7,303 nt of DNA from an uncultured Bacillaceae bacterium (GCA_937967685.1 CALBTX010000014.1:1-7303); one strand, 5' to 3'; numbered from the stretch's first letter, positions 1-5,825 are shown. A program made the numbers and translations. Notes: generated by a model not told the origin, from the sequence alone.

Positions 1-870
1 GACGTCAAAATCAAAGCGGCTTTTGGCAATCATGTTCAAGTCCAAGTCTGCCAAGAGAATGTCTTCTTGCCCATACACCGGTTCGACGACATATTCTCCC
101 AAGGGACCGACAATGGCGCTGCCGCCGCGGCAGAGAACCTCCGGTTCTGTTTCAAGCTCGCCATAACAAGCCAAGTCTTGCGGATACATGTCTTTGGTGA
201 CATATTGGTTGCAGGACAGGACAAAGCAGCGTCCTTCAAGCGCGATATGCCGAATCGTAGACTGCCATGTTTCTCTTTGGTCAGCGGTTGGCGCCATGTA
301 CAAGTGCACGCCTTGACTGTACATGGCCATTCTGGCCAAAGGCATATAGTTCTCCCAGCAGATGAGACTGCCTAATCTCCCATATGGCGTATCGAATACG
401 GGCAGCGTGCTTCCATCCCCTTCACCCCAAATCAACCGTTCGGAACCGGTCGGTTTCAACTTGCGGTGCTTGCCGAGCAGTTGTCCGTCTGGCGCAAAAT
501 GAAGAACCGTGCAGTACAATGTTCCGGAGTGATTTTCTTTTTCAATGATGCCGATGACAAGAAAAACGCCATTTTCCCGGGCAGCTTGACCTAGAATGTC
601 GGTCGTTGGCCCCGGTACGAGCACCGAATTGTTCCAATACCGCAACCAGTCTTCGCGGCCTTTATCGGAACGGCTTCCCACCTTCGTGCCGAAAGTTAAC
701 CCCCTCGGATAGGCAGGGATGAACGCCTCCGGAAAAAGGACGATTTTTGCGCCTTTATCGGCTGCTTGAGCCGTTAAGGAGACGACTTTTTCCGTTGTCG
801 CTTCCCGATCCATGATGACGGGAGCGGCTTGAACAACACCGACGCGAACGGAGTCTTGTCCATCAATCAT
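1..870 (-). CDS. Nitrilase (carbon-nitrogen hydrolase), 3' end cut by window edge
   Basis: Hydrolyses a nitrile C-N triple bond to a carboxylic acid and ammonia; the substrate cannot be read from sequence. 290 codons are visible and the frame is open to base 1. The family is usually about 310-340 residues, so only the C-terminal tail is missing. The catalytic triad is visible: Glu48 in LFPEAFIP, Lys137 in HRKLKPT, and Cys171 in LICWENY. The CWEN context and the second conserved glutamate (E144, before WGEGDGS) point to true nitrilases rather than amidases of the superfamily. The visible end (SRFDFDV) matches the usual lead-in to the nitrilase C-terminal tail. I chose the ATG at 870 because AAGGTGG lies 8 nt upstream. 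An in-frame ATG at 891 has no such site and falls near the predicted transcription start. No signal peptide, so cytoplasmic. Divergent from the M42 peptidase gene. Confidence 0.9.
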   Translation of the reverse strand, partial: MIDGQDSVRVGVVQAAPVIMDREATTEKVVSLTAQAADKGAKIVLFPEAFIPAYPRGLTFGTKVGSRSDKGREDWLRYWNNSVLVPGPTTDILGQAARENGVFLVIGIIEKENHSGTLYCTVLHFAPDGQLLGKHRKLKPTGSERLIWGEGDGSTLPVFDTPYGRLGSLICWENYMPLARMAMYSQGVHLYMAPTADQRETWQSTIRHIALEGRCFVLSCNQYVTKDMYPQDLACYGELETEPEVLCRGGSAIVGPLGEYVVEPVYGQEDILLADLDLNMIAKSRFDFDV

Positions 871-899
871 GCGTAAAACCACCTTTTTCATTTTATTTT

Positions 900-905
900 A
901 TCATA
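900..905 (-). promoter_or_regulatory. Possible nitrilase promoter (-10)
   Basis: Read on the minus strand, TATGAT is preceded by TG-G, an extended -10 arrangement (TGnTATGAT), about 30 bp before the nitrilase start at 870. The bases 17 nt further upstream (CTTTTT) are a poor -35 match, so the call rests on the extended -10 alone. Confidence 0.3.
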
Positions 906-923
906 CCAATCATCCCATTCTTA

Positions 924-959
924 AAAAGATACGACTAAATCAAAAGATACGGCTAAATC
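924..959. repeat. Tandem 18-bp duplication between divergent genes
   Basis: AAAAGATACGACTAAATC (924-941) is followed immediately by AAAAGATACGGCTAAATC (942-959), identical except for one base. It lies just upstream of the predicted nitrilase -10 and between the two divergent genes, where a regulator would bind. It could equally be a neutral slippage duplication. Confidence 0.85.
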
Positions 960-998
960 GCTTCAACGATATTTTCTGGGGATGTTGCCGGTAAACTT

Positions 999-1025
999 TT
1001 GCCAGCCTCCATTATTTGCTATAAT
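999..1025 (+). promoter_or_regulatory. Sigma-A-type promoter of the M42 peptidase gene
   Basis: A perfect TATAAT (1020-1025) is preceded by TGC, forming an extended -10 (TGnTATAAT). TTGCCA (999-1004) matches the -35 consensus at 5 of 6 bases, but the spacer is only 15 nt, so the extended -10 probably carries most of the strength. The start codon lies about 75 bp downstream of the expected transcription start. Confidence 0.6.
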
Positions 1026-1105
1026 AGGTGGCACGTTCCAGTTCACCCGTCAGATTTTGTTCGGAAGAAAGTGTATGAAGCATGTAAAGGAGGGTGTTCA
1101 CCCAG

Positions 1106-2182
1106 ATGGATGAAACGTTGAATATGTTCAAAGCGTTGACTGAAACACCCGGAGTTCCGGGACATGAACATGAAGTGCGTCAAGAAATGAAGAAGTGGAT
1201 TGAGCCCTATGCCGATCAGATTGAAACGGACAACCTGGGGAGTTTAATCGCCAAAAAGAAAGGTCAATCTGCGGGTCCCAAAATCATGATTGCCGGCCAT
1301 TTGGATGAAATTGGTTTCATGGTCACCCAAATTACGGAGAAAGGATTTTTGCGTTTTCAAACACTTGGCGGCTGGTGGGAACAAGTGATGTTGGCCCAGC
1401 GAGTGCATGTTTTGACGCGAAACGGGGAAAAAATTGAAGGCGTGATTGGCTCCAAGCCTCCCCATATCCTACCGGCTGAAGAGCGTAAAAAACCGGTCAA
1501 TAAAAAAGAGATGTTCATTGATATTGGAGCGACCAGTCAAGAGGAAGCGGAAGCATTTGGGGTCCGTCCTGGCGATTCGGTCGTCCCTGTCTGTCCTTTC
1601 ACCGTCATGAAAAATCCGAAAATGCTCATGGCCAAAGCGTGGGACAATCGGATCGGCTGTGCACTGGCCATTGAAGTGTTGAAACGTCTGCACAATGAGG
1701 AACATCCCAATACGGTATACGGTGTAGGGACGGTACAAGAAGAGGTTGGTTTAAGAGGGGCTCAAACGTCAGCAGCTTATATCCAGCCTGATGTCGCATT
1801 TGCCGTTGATGTGGGCATTGCCGGAGACACCCCTGGCGTGAAGCCGGAAGAAGCGATATCCAAATTGGGCGAGGGACCGCAAATTTTACTGTATGACGCT
1901 TCCATGATTGCCCATAAAGGGCTGAAAAACTTTGTCGTGGATATCGCCGAAGAATTGGATATTCCTTACCAATTCGATGTGATGTCCGGCGGCGGCCAAG
2001 ATGCTGGACGGATTCATTTATCCGGAAGCGGTGTGCCTTCTTTGGCTGTCAGCATTGCCACACGCTACATACATAGTCATGCGTCGATTCTCCACCGAGA
2101 CGATTTTGAGCATGCCGCCCGTTTGTTAGTGGAAGTGATCAAAAGGCTGGATCAGGATGCGTTGGTCAAAATCAAATCTTGA
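1106..2182 (+). CDS. ysdC: M42 family metallo-aminopeptidase (YsdC-like)
   Basis: Cytoplasmic zinc or cobalt aminopeptidase of the M42 (TET/glutamyl-aminopeptidase) family. Members form dodecameric tetrahedral particles that trim N-terminal residues from peptides. Relatives are often mislabelled endoglucanase (CelM/FrvX). Numbered from the ATG at 1106 (358 aa), all expected active-site residues are present: His65 in AGHLDEIGF, Asp180 in AWDNRIG, the catalytic/metal pair Glu212-Glu213 in VQEEVGLRGA, Asp235 in AVDVGIAGD, and His323 in RYIHSH. No signal peptide or membrane segment is present. A GTG at 1094 would add four residues, but it abuts the AAAGGAGG tract (1086-1093) with no spacing. The ATG at 1106 is 12 nt downstream of that tract and gives the usual MDETL start of Bacillus homologues. 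The gene appears monocistronic, and sspI faces it convergently. Confidence 0.93.
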   Translation: MDETLNMFKALTETPGVPGHEHEVRQEMKKWIEPYADQIETDNLGSLIAKKKGQSAGPKIMIAGHLDEIGFMVTQITEKGFLRFQTLGGWWEQVMLAQRVHVLTRNGEKIEGVIGSKPPHILPAEERKKPVNKKEMFIDIGATSQEEAEAFGVRPGDSVVPVCPFTVMKNPKMLMAKAWDNRIGCALAIEVLKRLHNEEHPNTVYGVGTVQEEVGLRGAQTSAAYIQPDVAFAVDVGIAGDTPGVKPEEAISKLGEGPQILLYDASMIAHKGLKNFVVDIAEELDIPYQFDVMSGGGQDAGRIHLSGSGVPSLAVSIATRYIHSHASILHRDDFEHAARLLVEVIKRLDQDALVKIKS

Positions 2183-2240
2183 CATACCCCTGATCGTTCC
2201 CGCTAATCGTTATTTCAGTCAGTCGTTAATGCAATAGGTA

Positions 2241-2270
2241 AAAAAAGGGCTGCCGCGTGGACAGCCCTTT
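2241..2270 (-). terminator. Intrinsic terminator of sspI
   Basis: On the minus strand, AAAGGGCTG and CAGCCCTTT form a stem closed by a 6-bp G/C core (arms 2247-2252 and 2262-2267) and followed by a run of Ts. It lies directly after the sspI stop. In the plus direction the same stem has only three Ts, so it could help stop ysdC transcripts but is a poorer fit there. Confidence 0.85.
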
Positions 2271-2277
2271 GATCATC

Positions 2278-2481
2278 CTATAGCTCCCGTTCAATATGGC
2301 TGAGCATGTCTTCCTGTTGTTCCGGGGTGGCATTTTTCCAGGCCATTTCAAACAAAACACCCAAACCGGGCAGCATTTTTTCTTCCCCGCTTTGAATGGC
2401 GTCTTCAATGGTCGCCCGAATTTGTTGTTTATCATTGCCGCTCATGTTTTCCTTGATGGCATTGCGAAGGTTTAAGTTCAT
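2278..2481 (-). CDS. sspI: Small acid-soluble spore protein SspI
   Basis: Minor small acid-soluble protein found in the core of dormant spores. It is made only in the forespore and its exact role is unknown. The product is 67 aa, against about 70 for Bacillus homologues. The hallmark block QSGEEKMLPGLGVLFE (residues 30-45) is intact, and the start MNLNLRNAI resembles the MDLNLRHAV start of B. subtilis SspI. AAAGGAG (2492-2498) lies about 10 nt before the ATG at 2481. Bacillus sspI is transcribed by sigma-G. Here a CATACAT on the minus strand (2558-2564) vaguely resembles a sigma-G -10, but no convincing -35 accompanies it. A terminator follows directly. The gene is single and convergent with ysdC, in the same neighbourhood as ysgA/pheS in Bacillus. 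Confidence 0.95.
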   Translation of the reverse strand: MNLNLRNAIKENMSGNDKQQIRATIEDAIQSGEEKMLPGLGVLFEMAWKNATPEQQEDMLSHIEREL

Positions 2482-2590
2482 TCCTGTCTACTCCTTTCAT
2501 ATCGTTCCTTATTTTTGGCATGCGTACGGGACGTGTTCTGCGCAGGGAGCGGGATGCATGTATGTTAACGGGTTTAGCGTGAATTACGGT

Positions 2591-2616
2591 TTAGTCTGCA
2601 CAATAACTGGTATATT
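2591..2616 (+). promoter_or_regulatory. Weak candidate promoter for rlmP
   Basis: TTTAGT (from 2590) and TATTAT (2613-2618) are separated by 17 nt, but the -35 matches only three consensus bases. It is the best of several A/T-rich options in this stretch, and the start codon is about 90 bp further on. Confidence 0.25.
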
Positions 2617-2617
2617 A

Positions 2618-2664
2618 TGTATATATCATCAATCATGTATATTCCAATGATGTTGTATATATCA
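2618..2664. repeat. Two 11-bp direct repeats upstream of rlmP
   Basis: TGTATATATCA occurs at 2618-2628 and again at 2654-2664, 36 bp apart, with a related ATGTATAT in between (2635-2642). The tract lies between the divergent sspI and rlmP genes. It may be an operator pair, or only A/T-rich low complexity. Confidence 0.6.
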
Positions 2665-2711
2665 ATGCGCTCGTGTTCGGTATTACGTTCTGGGGATCTT
2701 GGGGGTCACCG

Positions 2712-3503
2712 ATGACATACATTCAATCAAAAAATAATCAGCGTTACAAAATGTGGAAAAAATTATTAACAAAAAAAGGCAGGGAAGACCAAGGTGCGTT
2801 TTTGGTGGAGGGAGAACATCTTGTCCAAGAAGTATTGACTGCCAAGTGGCCGGTAAAGGCATTGATTTTCGCCAAAGACTATCCGTCCGTCGATCGGTGG
2901 TTGGATCGGTACGAGGCAAGTGTCTCTCGGCATTTCATCCTTCCTCCGCCTTTATTTAATGCTTTATCAGAAACAAAAACGCCCCAGGGCATTGCCGCCG
3001 TCGTCCAGAAAAGATCGTTTCTCTCCGCAGAAAAAATCATTCGCCAAAGCCGACTGTTGCTCCTCGTTGATCGCGTGCGCGACCCGGGGAATTTAGGAAC
3101 GATATTGCGCACCGCTGATGCAGCCGGGGTGGATGCTGTTTTTCTGGGCAAAGGAACCGTTGATCCGTATTCGGGCAAGGTGATGCGTTCCACTCAAGGC
3201 TCCCTCTTTCACGTCCCTTTTTTTGAAGCGGACTTATTGGATGTGACGGCAAGCATTCAAGCACAAGGTGGAATGGTGATAGGCACGCAGCCATCTGCAG
3301 CCGTTGATTACCGCCGTTTGCCGATATTCGCCGACCAATGTGCGGCCTTGATCGTGGGCAACGAAGGGGCAGGTGTGCATCCCGATTTGCTGCCCAAAGT
3401 GGACGTCAACATCAGCATCCCGATTTGGGGCCAGGCCGAATCTTTAAACGTGGCGGTCGCCACGGGGATCATCTTGTACCACATTCAATCCGAACGTCAC
3501 TGA
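2712..3503 (+). CDS. rlmP: 23S rRNA 2'-O-methyltransferase RlmP (YsgA), SpoU/TrmH family
   Basis: SPOUT-class, SAM-dependent methyltransferase. The B. subtilis orthologue YsgA/RlmP makes 2'-O-methylguanosine at position 2553 in the A-loop of 23S rRNA. From the ATG at 2712 it is 263 aa. The N-terminal substrate-binding domain (about residues 1-100) carries FLVEGEHLVQE at 30-40. The C-terminal knot domain holds motif 1 DPGNLGTILRTADA (124-137, with Asn127 and catalytic Arg133), motif 2 IVGNEGAGV (214-222), and motif 3 IPIWGQAESLNVAVA (236-250). No domain is missing. A GTG at 2673 would extend the protein by 13 residues that homologues lack. The ATG at 2712 follows a GGGGGTC tract, which is a modest ribosome binding site. 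In Bacillus this gene lies next to pheS; here an ABC-F gene and a glycosyltransferase gene separate the two. Confidence 0.93.
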   Translation: MTYIQSKNNQRYKMWKKLLTKKGREDQGAFLVEGEHLVQEVLTAKWPVKALIFAKDYPSVDRWLDRYEASVSRHFILPPPLFNALSETKTPQGIAAVVQKRSFLSAEKIIRQSRLLLLVDRVRDPGNLGTILRTADAAGVDAVFLGKGTVDPYSGKVMRSTQGSLFHVPFFEADLLDVTASIQAQGGMVIGTQPSAAVDYRRLPIFADQCAALIVGNEGAGVHPDLLPKVDVNISIPIWGQAESLNVAVATGIILYHIQSERH

Positions 3504-3571
3504 AAAACGGTGTTCGGTCATATATCATTGTCTGTTGGTCCATCTTGTTTGTCCGTTTGTTCGTCTGTTTT

Positions 3572-5146
3572 TCAGTTTGAGGCATCCAGTTTTTTCTTTT
3601 GGGCCAACAGTTTTTCCAGTTCCTCTTCCAATTCTTCGGAGGGGTCGATACTTAATCGACTGAGCACTTCGCTGATTTTTGTGTCCAGCAGGAATTTTTG
3701 TTCTTCTTTTGCACGATCATTTTTTGTTTCCCGCTGATGGCGTTCATATTGCTCATACGTGCCTTCAAACAGGTCGATCTGGCCATTCTGGAAGATCAAA
3801 ATGCGATTGGCGATATTTTGGGCAAATCGGCGGTCATGGGTGACGAAAATCACTGTCCCTGCATAGTGCTTCAGCAGGGATTCCAAAGCTTCCACAGCCG
3901 GAATGTCAAGGAAGTTTGTCGGTTCATCCAGTATGAGCATATTGATATCGCTGAGGAATACTTTGGCCAATGCTGCTTTCACCCGTTCACCCCCGCTCAA
4001 CACATGAATGGGCTTATATACGTCGTCCCTAAAAAATTGCAGTCTGGCTAATACGGTGCGCATGATAGTTTCGTCTTGCTTTGATGTCTCGCGGACATTG
4101 TCCAAAATCGATTTAGCGGTGTCTAATAGGCCCAAATCCTGACTGAAATAGCCCATTTTGACGGCCGGCGAGACGCTGATCCCGTCCTCCCTGCGGATGA
4201 TTTTTTTCACCAAAGTCGTTTTCCCGCTGCCATTCGGCCCCATGACAGCCAGCTTATCTCCGCTGCGAACTTCAAAACTGATTCGTTCCCACAACGTTCG
4301 CTCGCCGATGGTGCCCGGTACATCTATGGCCCGCAGAACGATGCGGCCGCGCAAGGTGTCCGTTTCGGGCAAATTCATCTTAATGGGAGGCTCCTCTTTC
4401 ATTTTCTCCACTTTTTCCAGCTTATCCAGCCTCGTTTTAATCGCTTTGGCCGTTTGTTGAAGCTTCTTTTGTTTCTTGGCGAAATATGGTTTTGCCCCTG
4501 TTAATTTCGCTTCTGAAGCACTCGTTTGTTTCGGTGTTTTTGTTGCTCTTTGCGCTTTTTTCTCTTTCAGTCTCAATGCTTCTTCGAGCTGCTTTTTCTT
4601 GTGCACATATTTTTCATAGGCGAGTCTTTGTTGCTGGCGTTCTATCTCCTTTTGTTTGACATACTCCGTATAGTTGCCTGCATATGTGCGCACATGTCCT
4701 TCATGAATTTCCCAGATCGTTGTGCACAGAGCGTCCAGAAACGCCCGGTCATGGGAAACGACGACGAACGCTCCCGGCCAATGAAACAGTTTCTTTTCCA
4801 GCCATTCGATGTGGTTTGTGTCCAAATGGGTTGTGGGTTCGTCCAGCAATAAAATGCCCGGATTTTTGGAGAGGGCCTGACGGATGTACTCCTGAGTCAC
4901 TTCCCCGCTGCTCCTTGCCGTTTTCCGACGTTTGAGCTGGGGTAAAAGTTCACATGTTGTGTCTGTTGTCACTTTTCCTTCGTCCGGGGCCATTTTCCCT
5001 GCCAACGTTTGCAGCAGCGTCGTTTTTCCGCTCCCGTTTCTGCCGACCAAGCCAATGCGTTCGTTTCGATTAATGTGTAACCGTTCGATGTCTATTAATA
5101 AACGGTCTCCGATGTACAGCTTTATGTTTCGGGCTTCCAGTAACAT
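3572..5146 (-). CDS. Vga(A)-like ABC-F ribosome-protection ATPase
   Basis: Soluble twin-ATPase protein without membrane domains, of the type that binds the ribosomal E site and dislodges drugs from the peptidyl-transferase centre. It has 524 aa; Vga(A) has about 522. NBD1 has Walker A GRNGSGKTT (35-43), Q-loop Gln70, an altered signature SSGEV (79-83), Walker B ILLLDEPT with Glu103, and switch His132. The linker is at about 165-260. NBD2 has Walker A GPNGSGKTT (303-311), Q336, LSGGE (383-387), LILDEPT with Glu408, and His437. A C-terminal extension with ISEVLSRLSIDPSEELE (491-507) closely matches the Vga(A) tail. Against remembered Vga(A), the linker tip GAKPYFA (217-223) aligns with that protein's specificity loop. 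This favours the streptogramin A/lincosamide/pleuromutilin class over general ABC-F proteins such as Uup or EttA; the drug spectrum is inferred. The start at 5146 has AAGGAG (5157-5162) 10 nt upstream. Expression is probably controlled by the attenuator before it. Confidence 0.92.
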   Translation of the reverse strand: MLLEARNIKLYIGDRLLIDIERLHINRNERIGLVGRNGSGKTTLLQTLAGKMAPDEGKVTTDTTCELLPQLKRRKTARSSGEVTQEYIRQALSKNPGILLLDEPTTHLDTNHIEWLEKKLFHWPGAFVVVSHDRAFLDALCTTIWEIHEGHVRTYAGNYTEYVKQKEIERQQQRLAYEKYVHKKKQLEEALRLKEKKAQRATKTPKQTSASEAKLTGAKPYFAKKQKKLQQTAKAIKTRLDKLEKVEKMKEEPPIKMNLPETDTLRGRIVLRAIDVPGTIGERTLWERISFEVRSGDKLAVMGPNGSGKTTLVKKIIRREDGISVSPAVKMGYFSQDLGLLDTAKSILDNVRETSKQDETIMRTVLARLQFFRDDVYKPIHVLSGGERVKAALAKVFLSDINMLILDEPTNFLDIPAVEALESLLKHYAGTVIFVTHDRRFAQNIANRILIFQNGQIDLFEGTYEQYERHQRETKNDRAKEEQKFLLDTKISEVLSRLSIDPSEELEEELEKLLAQKKKLDASN

Positions 5147-5178
5147 ATGCGATCATCTCCTTCATGTTTTTTGGAGAC

Positions 5179-5213
5179 AAAAAAAGCCTCCCATTCGATT
5201 CAGAATAGGAGGC
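5179..5213 (-). terminator. Leader terminator (attenuator) upstream of the ABC-F gene
   Basis: On the minus strand, GCCTCCTATTC (5203-5213) pairs over all 11 positions (one G-T wobble) with GAATGGGAGGC (5186-5196), leaving a 6-nt loop. Seven Ts follow (5179-5185). It lies after the predicted promoter, 17 nt before the ABC-F ribosome binding site, so it would stop transcription before the gene unless overridden. Confidence 0.88.
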
Positions 5214-5336
5214 CAGGCGTGCGGGTACACCTGCTGCGGGGATACACCGCAAACAGAGCAAATGATTTACAAAGAGAGAAGACTCTTCATGAAGACTCTC
5301 ATGAAATAAACGCATGAAGTCCAATCCTATTCTGAA
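5199..5336 (-). promoter_or_regulatory. Antiterminator pairing of the ABC-F leader
   Basis: In the minus-strand transcript, TTCAGAATAGGA (from plus 5325-5336) is the exact complement of TCCTATTCTGAA (plus 5199-5210). The second segment contains most of the 5' arm and part of the loop of the leader terminator, so the two structures exclude each other. Pairing extends by two more bases if one U is bulged. The enclosed loop of about 114 nt contains short reading frames that a ribosome could occupy. This geometry fits a ribosome-sensing attenuator; the inducing signal is inferred from the Vga-like gene it precedes. Confidence 0.75.
5267..5302 (-). CDS. Candidate leader peptide MRVFMKSLLSL
   Basis: An 11-codon reading frame with its own TAA stop lies between the antiterminator arm and the terminator of the ABC-F leader, where a stalling peptide would be expected. 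An internal ATG at 5290 gives the shorter MKSLLSL. No good ribosome binding site precedes 5302, and GAGAG before 5290 is weak. A competing frame starts at 5315 (MRLFHESLHEE...) with AGGA 9 nt upstream, but it has no stop before the ABC-F start and runs to 5070. Which frame, if either, is translated cannot be settled from sequence. Confidence 0.3.
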   Translation of the reverse strand: MRVFMKSLLSL

Positions 5337-5380
5337 ATCCCGTTTGAAGGCATGGCAAAACAAAGCAGGTCCCCATGACA

Positions 5381-5445
5381 AGATCTCCATGCATGGAGAC
5401 CGGGGTCTCCCAATCTTGAGATCGGGTCTCCCCTCCATTGGAGCC
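5381..5445. repeat. Cluster of nested inverted repeats in the ABC-F leader
   Basis: CTCCATGCATGGAG (5385-5398) is a perfect palindrome. It overlaps GGAGAC...GTCTCC (5395-5400 and 5405-5410). GGGTCTCCC recurs at 5403-5411 and 5424-5432, and CTCCATTGGAG (5433-5443) is another near-perfect palindrome. In the minus-strand transcript these could form several alternative hairpins upstream of the antiterminator. No known riboswitch class was recognised. Confidence 0.7.
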
Positions 5446-5573
5446 GCTCGATCGGTTCATTCTGCACTCATGCCTTCAGTGGATTGTTTTCAAAACAGGA
5501 TTAGCACTTCATCTTCCCGGTGTTCACCCTTCCGCAACGTATTCAATATACTAACCATGTAAACGATACTGAC

Positions 5574-5602
5574 ATCGTAAACGTTATGATTGGTTTTGTC
5601 AA
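5574..5602 (-). promoter_or_regulatory. Sigma-A-type promoter of the ABC-F leader
   Basis: On the minus strand, a perfect TTGACA (5597-5602) is followed after exactly 17 nt by TACGAT (5574-5579, 4 of 6 consensus bases). The expected transcript start is near 5567, giving a leader of about 420 nt before the ABC-F start codon. Its -35 coincides with the -35 of the opposite promoter. Confidence 0.7.
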
Positions 5603-5623
5603 ATGCGGATAGTCCTATATAAT
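5596..5623 (+). promoter_or_regulatory. Sigma-A-type promoter of the glycosyltransferase gene
   Basis: TTGTCA (5596-5601, 5 of 6) and a perfect TATAAT (5618-5623) are separated by 16 nt. The expected transcript start is near 5630, about 195 nt before the glycosyltransferase start at 5826. The leader contains the 22-bp repeats. Confidence 0.7.
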
Positions 5624-5658
5624 AAGGAGTACATGAGCAGGCGTCCATAGGAGCCGAC

Positions 5659-5746
5659 GTTTATTTGAAACAAGAAGGATGTTTACATGAATCAAGAGGG
5701 ACGTTTACATGACTCAAGCAGGATGTTTACATGAATCAAGAAGGAC
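5659..5746 (+). repeat. Four tandem 22-bp repeats with embedded start modules
   Basis: Four head-to-tail units start at 5659, 5681, 5703 and 5725, with a decayed fifth after 5747. The consensus is roughly GTTTACATGAATCAAGAAGG plus two bases. Units 2-4 carry ATG at 5687, 5709 and 5731, and unit 1 has TTG. Each ATG is preceded about 7 nt upstream by a purine-rich AAGAAGGA-like tract from the previous unit. Because 22 is not a multiple of three, the starts fall in different frames. Only the ATG at 5709 is in frame with the glycosyltransferase. Confidence 0.9.
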
Positions 5747-5825
5747 TTACATAAACAAGAAGATGGCTACACTGACTCACACTCACCAACGAACAATCAC
5801 GCTCACCAACAGAAAGGAATGGAAG

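Noticed and set aside
67..375. Plus-strand frame of 102 codons
   Set aside because: It is the antisense shadow of the nitrilase gene, whose catalytic motifs are on the minus strand.
3490..3517. Inverted repeat CCGAAC/GTTCGG over the rlmP stop codon, as a shared terminator for rlmP and the ABC-F gene
   Set aside because: The arms are only 6 bp with a 16-nt loop, and no T-run follows on either strand, so it does not meet intrinsic-terminator criteria.
3524..3580. T-rich stretch with repeated TGTCCGTTTGT-like words between rlmP and the ABC-F gene
   Set aside because: Low-complexity spacer between convergent genes with no hairpin or clear unit length; not reported as a repeat.
5070..5438. 122-residue minus-strand frame spanning the ABC-F leader
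   Set aside because: It runs through the palindromes, terminator and ribosome binding site and overlaps the ABC-F start in another frame; its composition does not resemble a protein family. Only its internal start at 5315 is discussed, as a possible leader frame.
5515..5535. T-box-like AGGGTGAACACCGGG on the minus strand in the ABC-F leader
   Set aside because: It lies at the 5' end of the leader rather than beside the terminator, lacks the GGNACCGCG core, and no stem I or specifier is present upstream.
5624..5658. Short frame MSRRP from ATG 5633 preceded by AAGGAG
   Set aside because: Spacing is only 3 nt, and the ribosome site would lie at or before the expected transcription start, so it would not be in the transcript.
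924..5746. The tandem repeats as a CRISPR array
   Set aside because: The repeats at 924, 5659 and 7249 are directly adjacent without unique spacers of constant length, and no cas genes are present.
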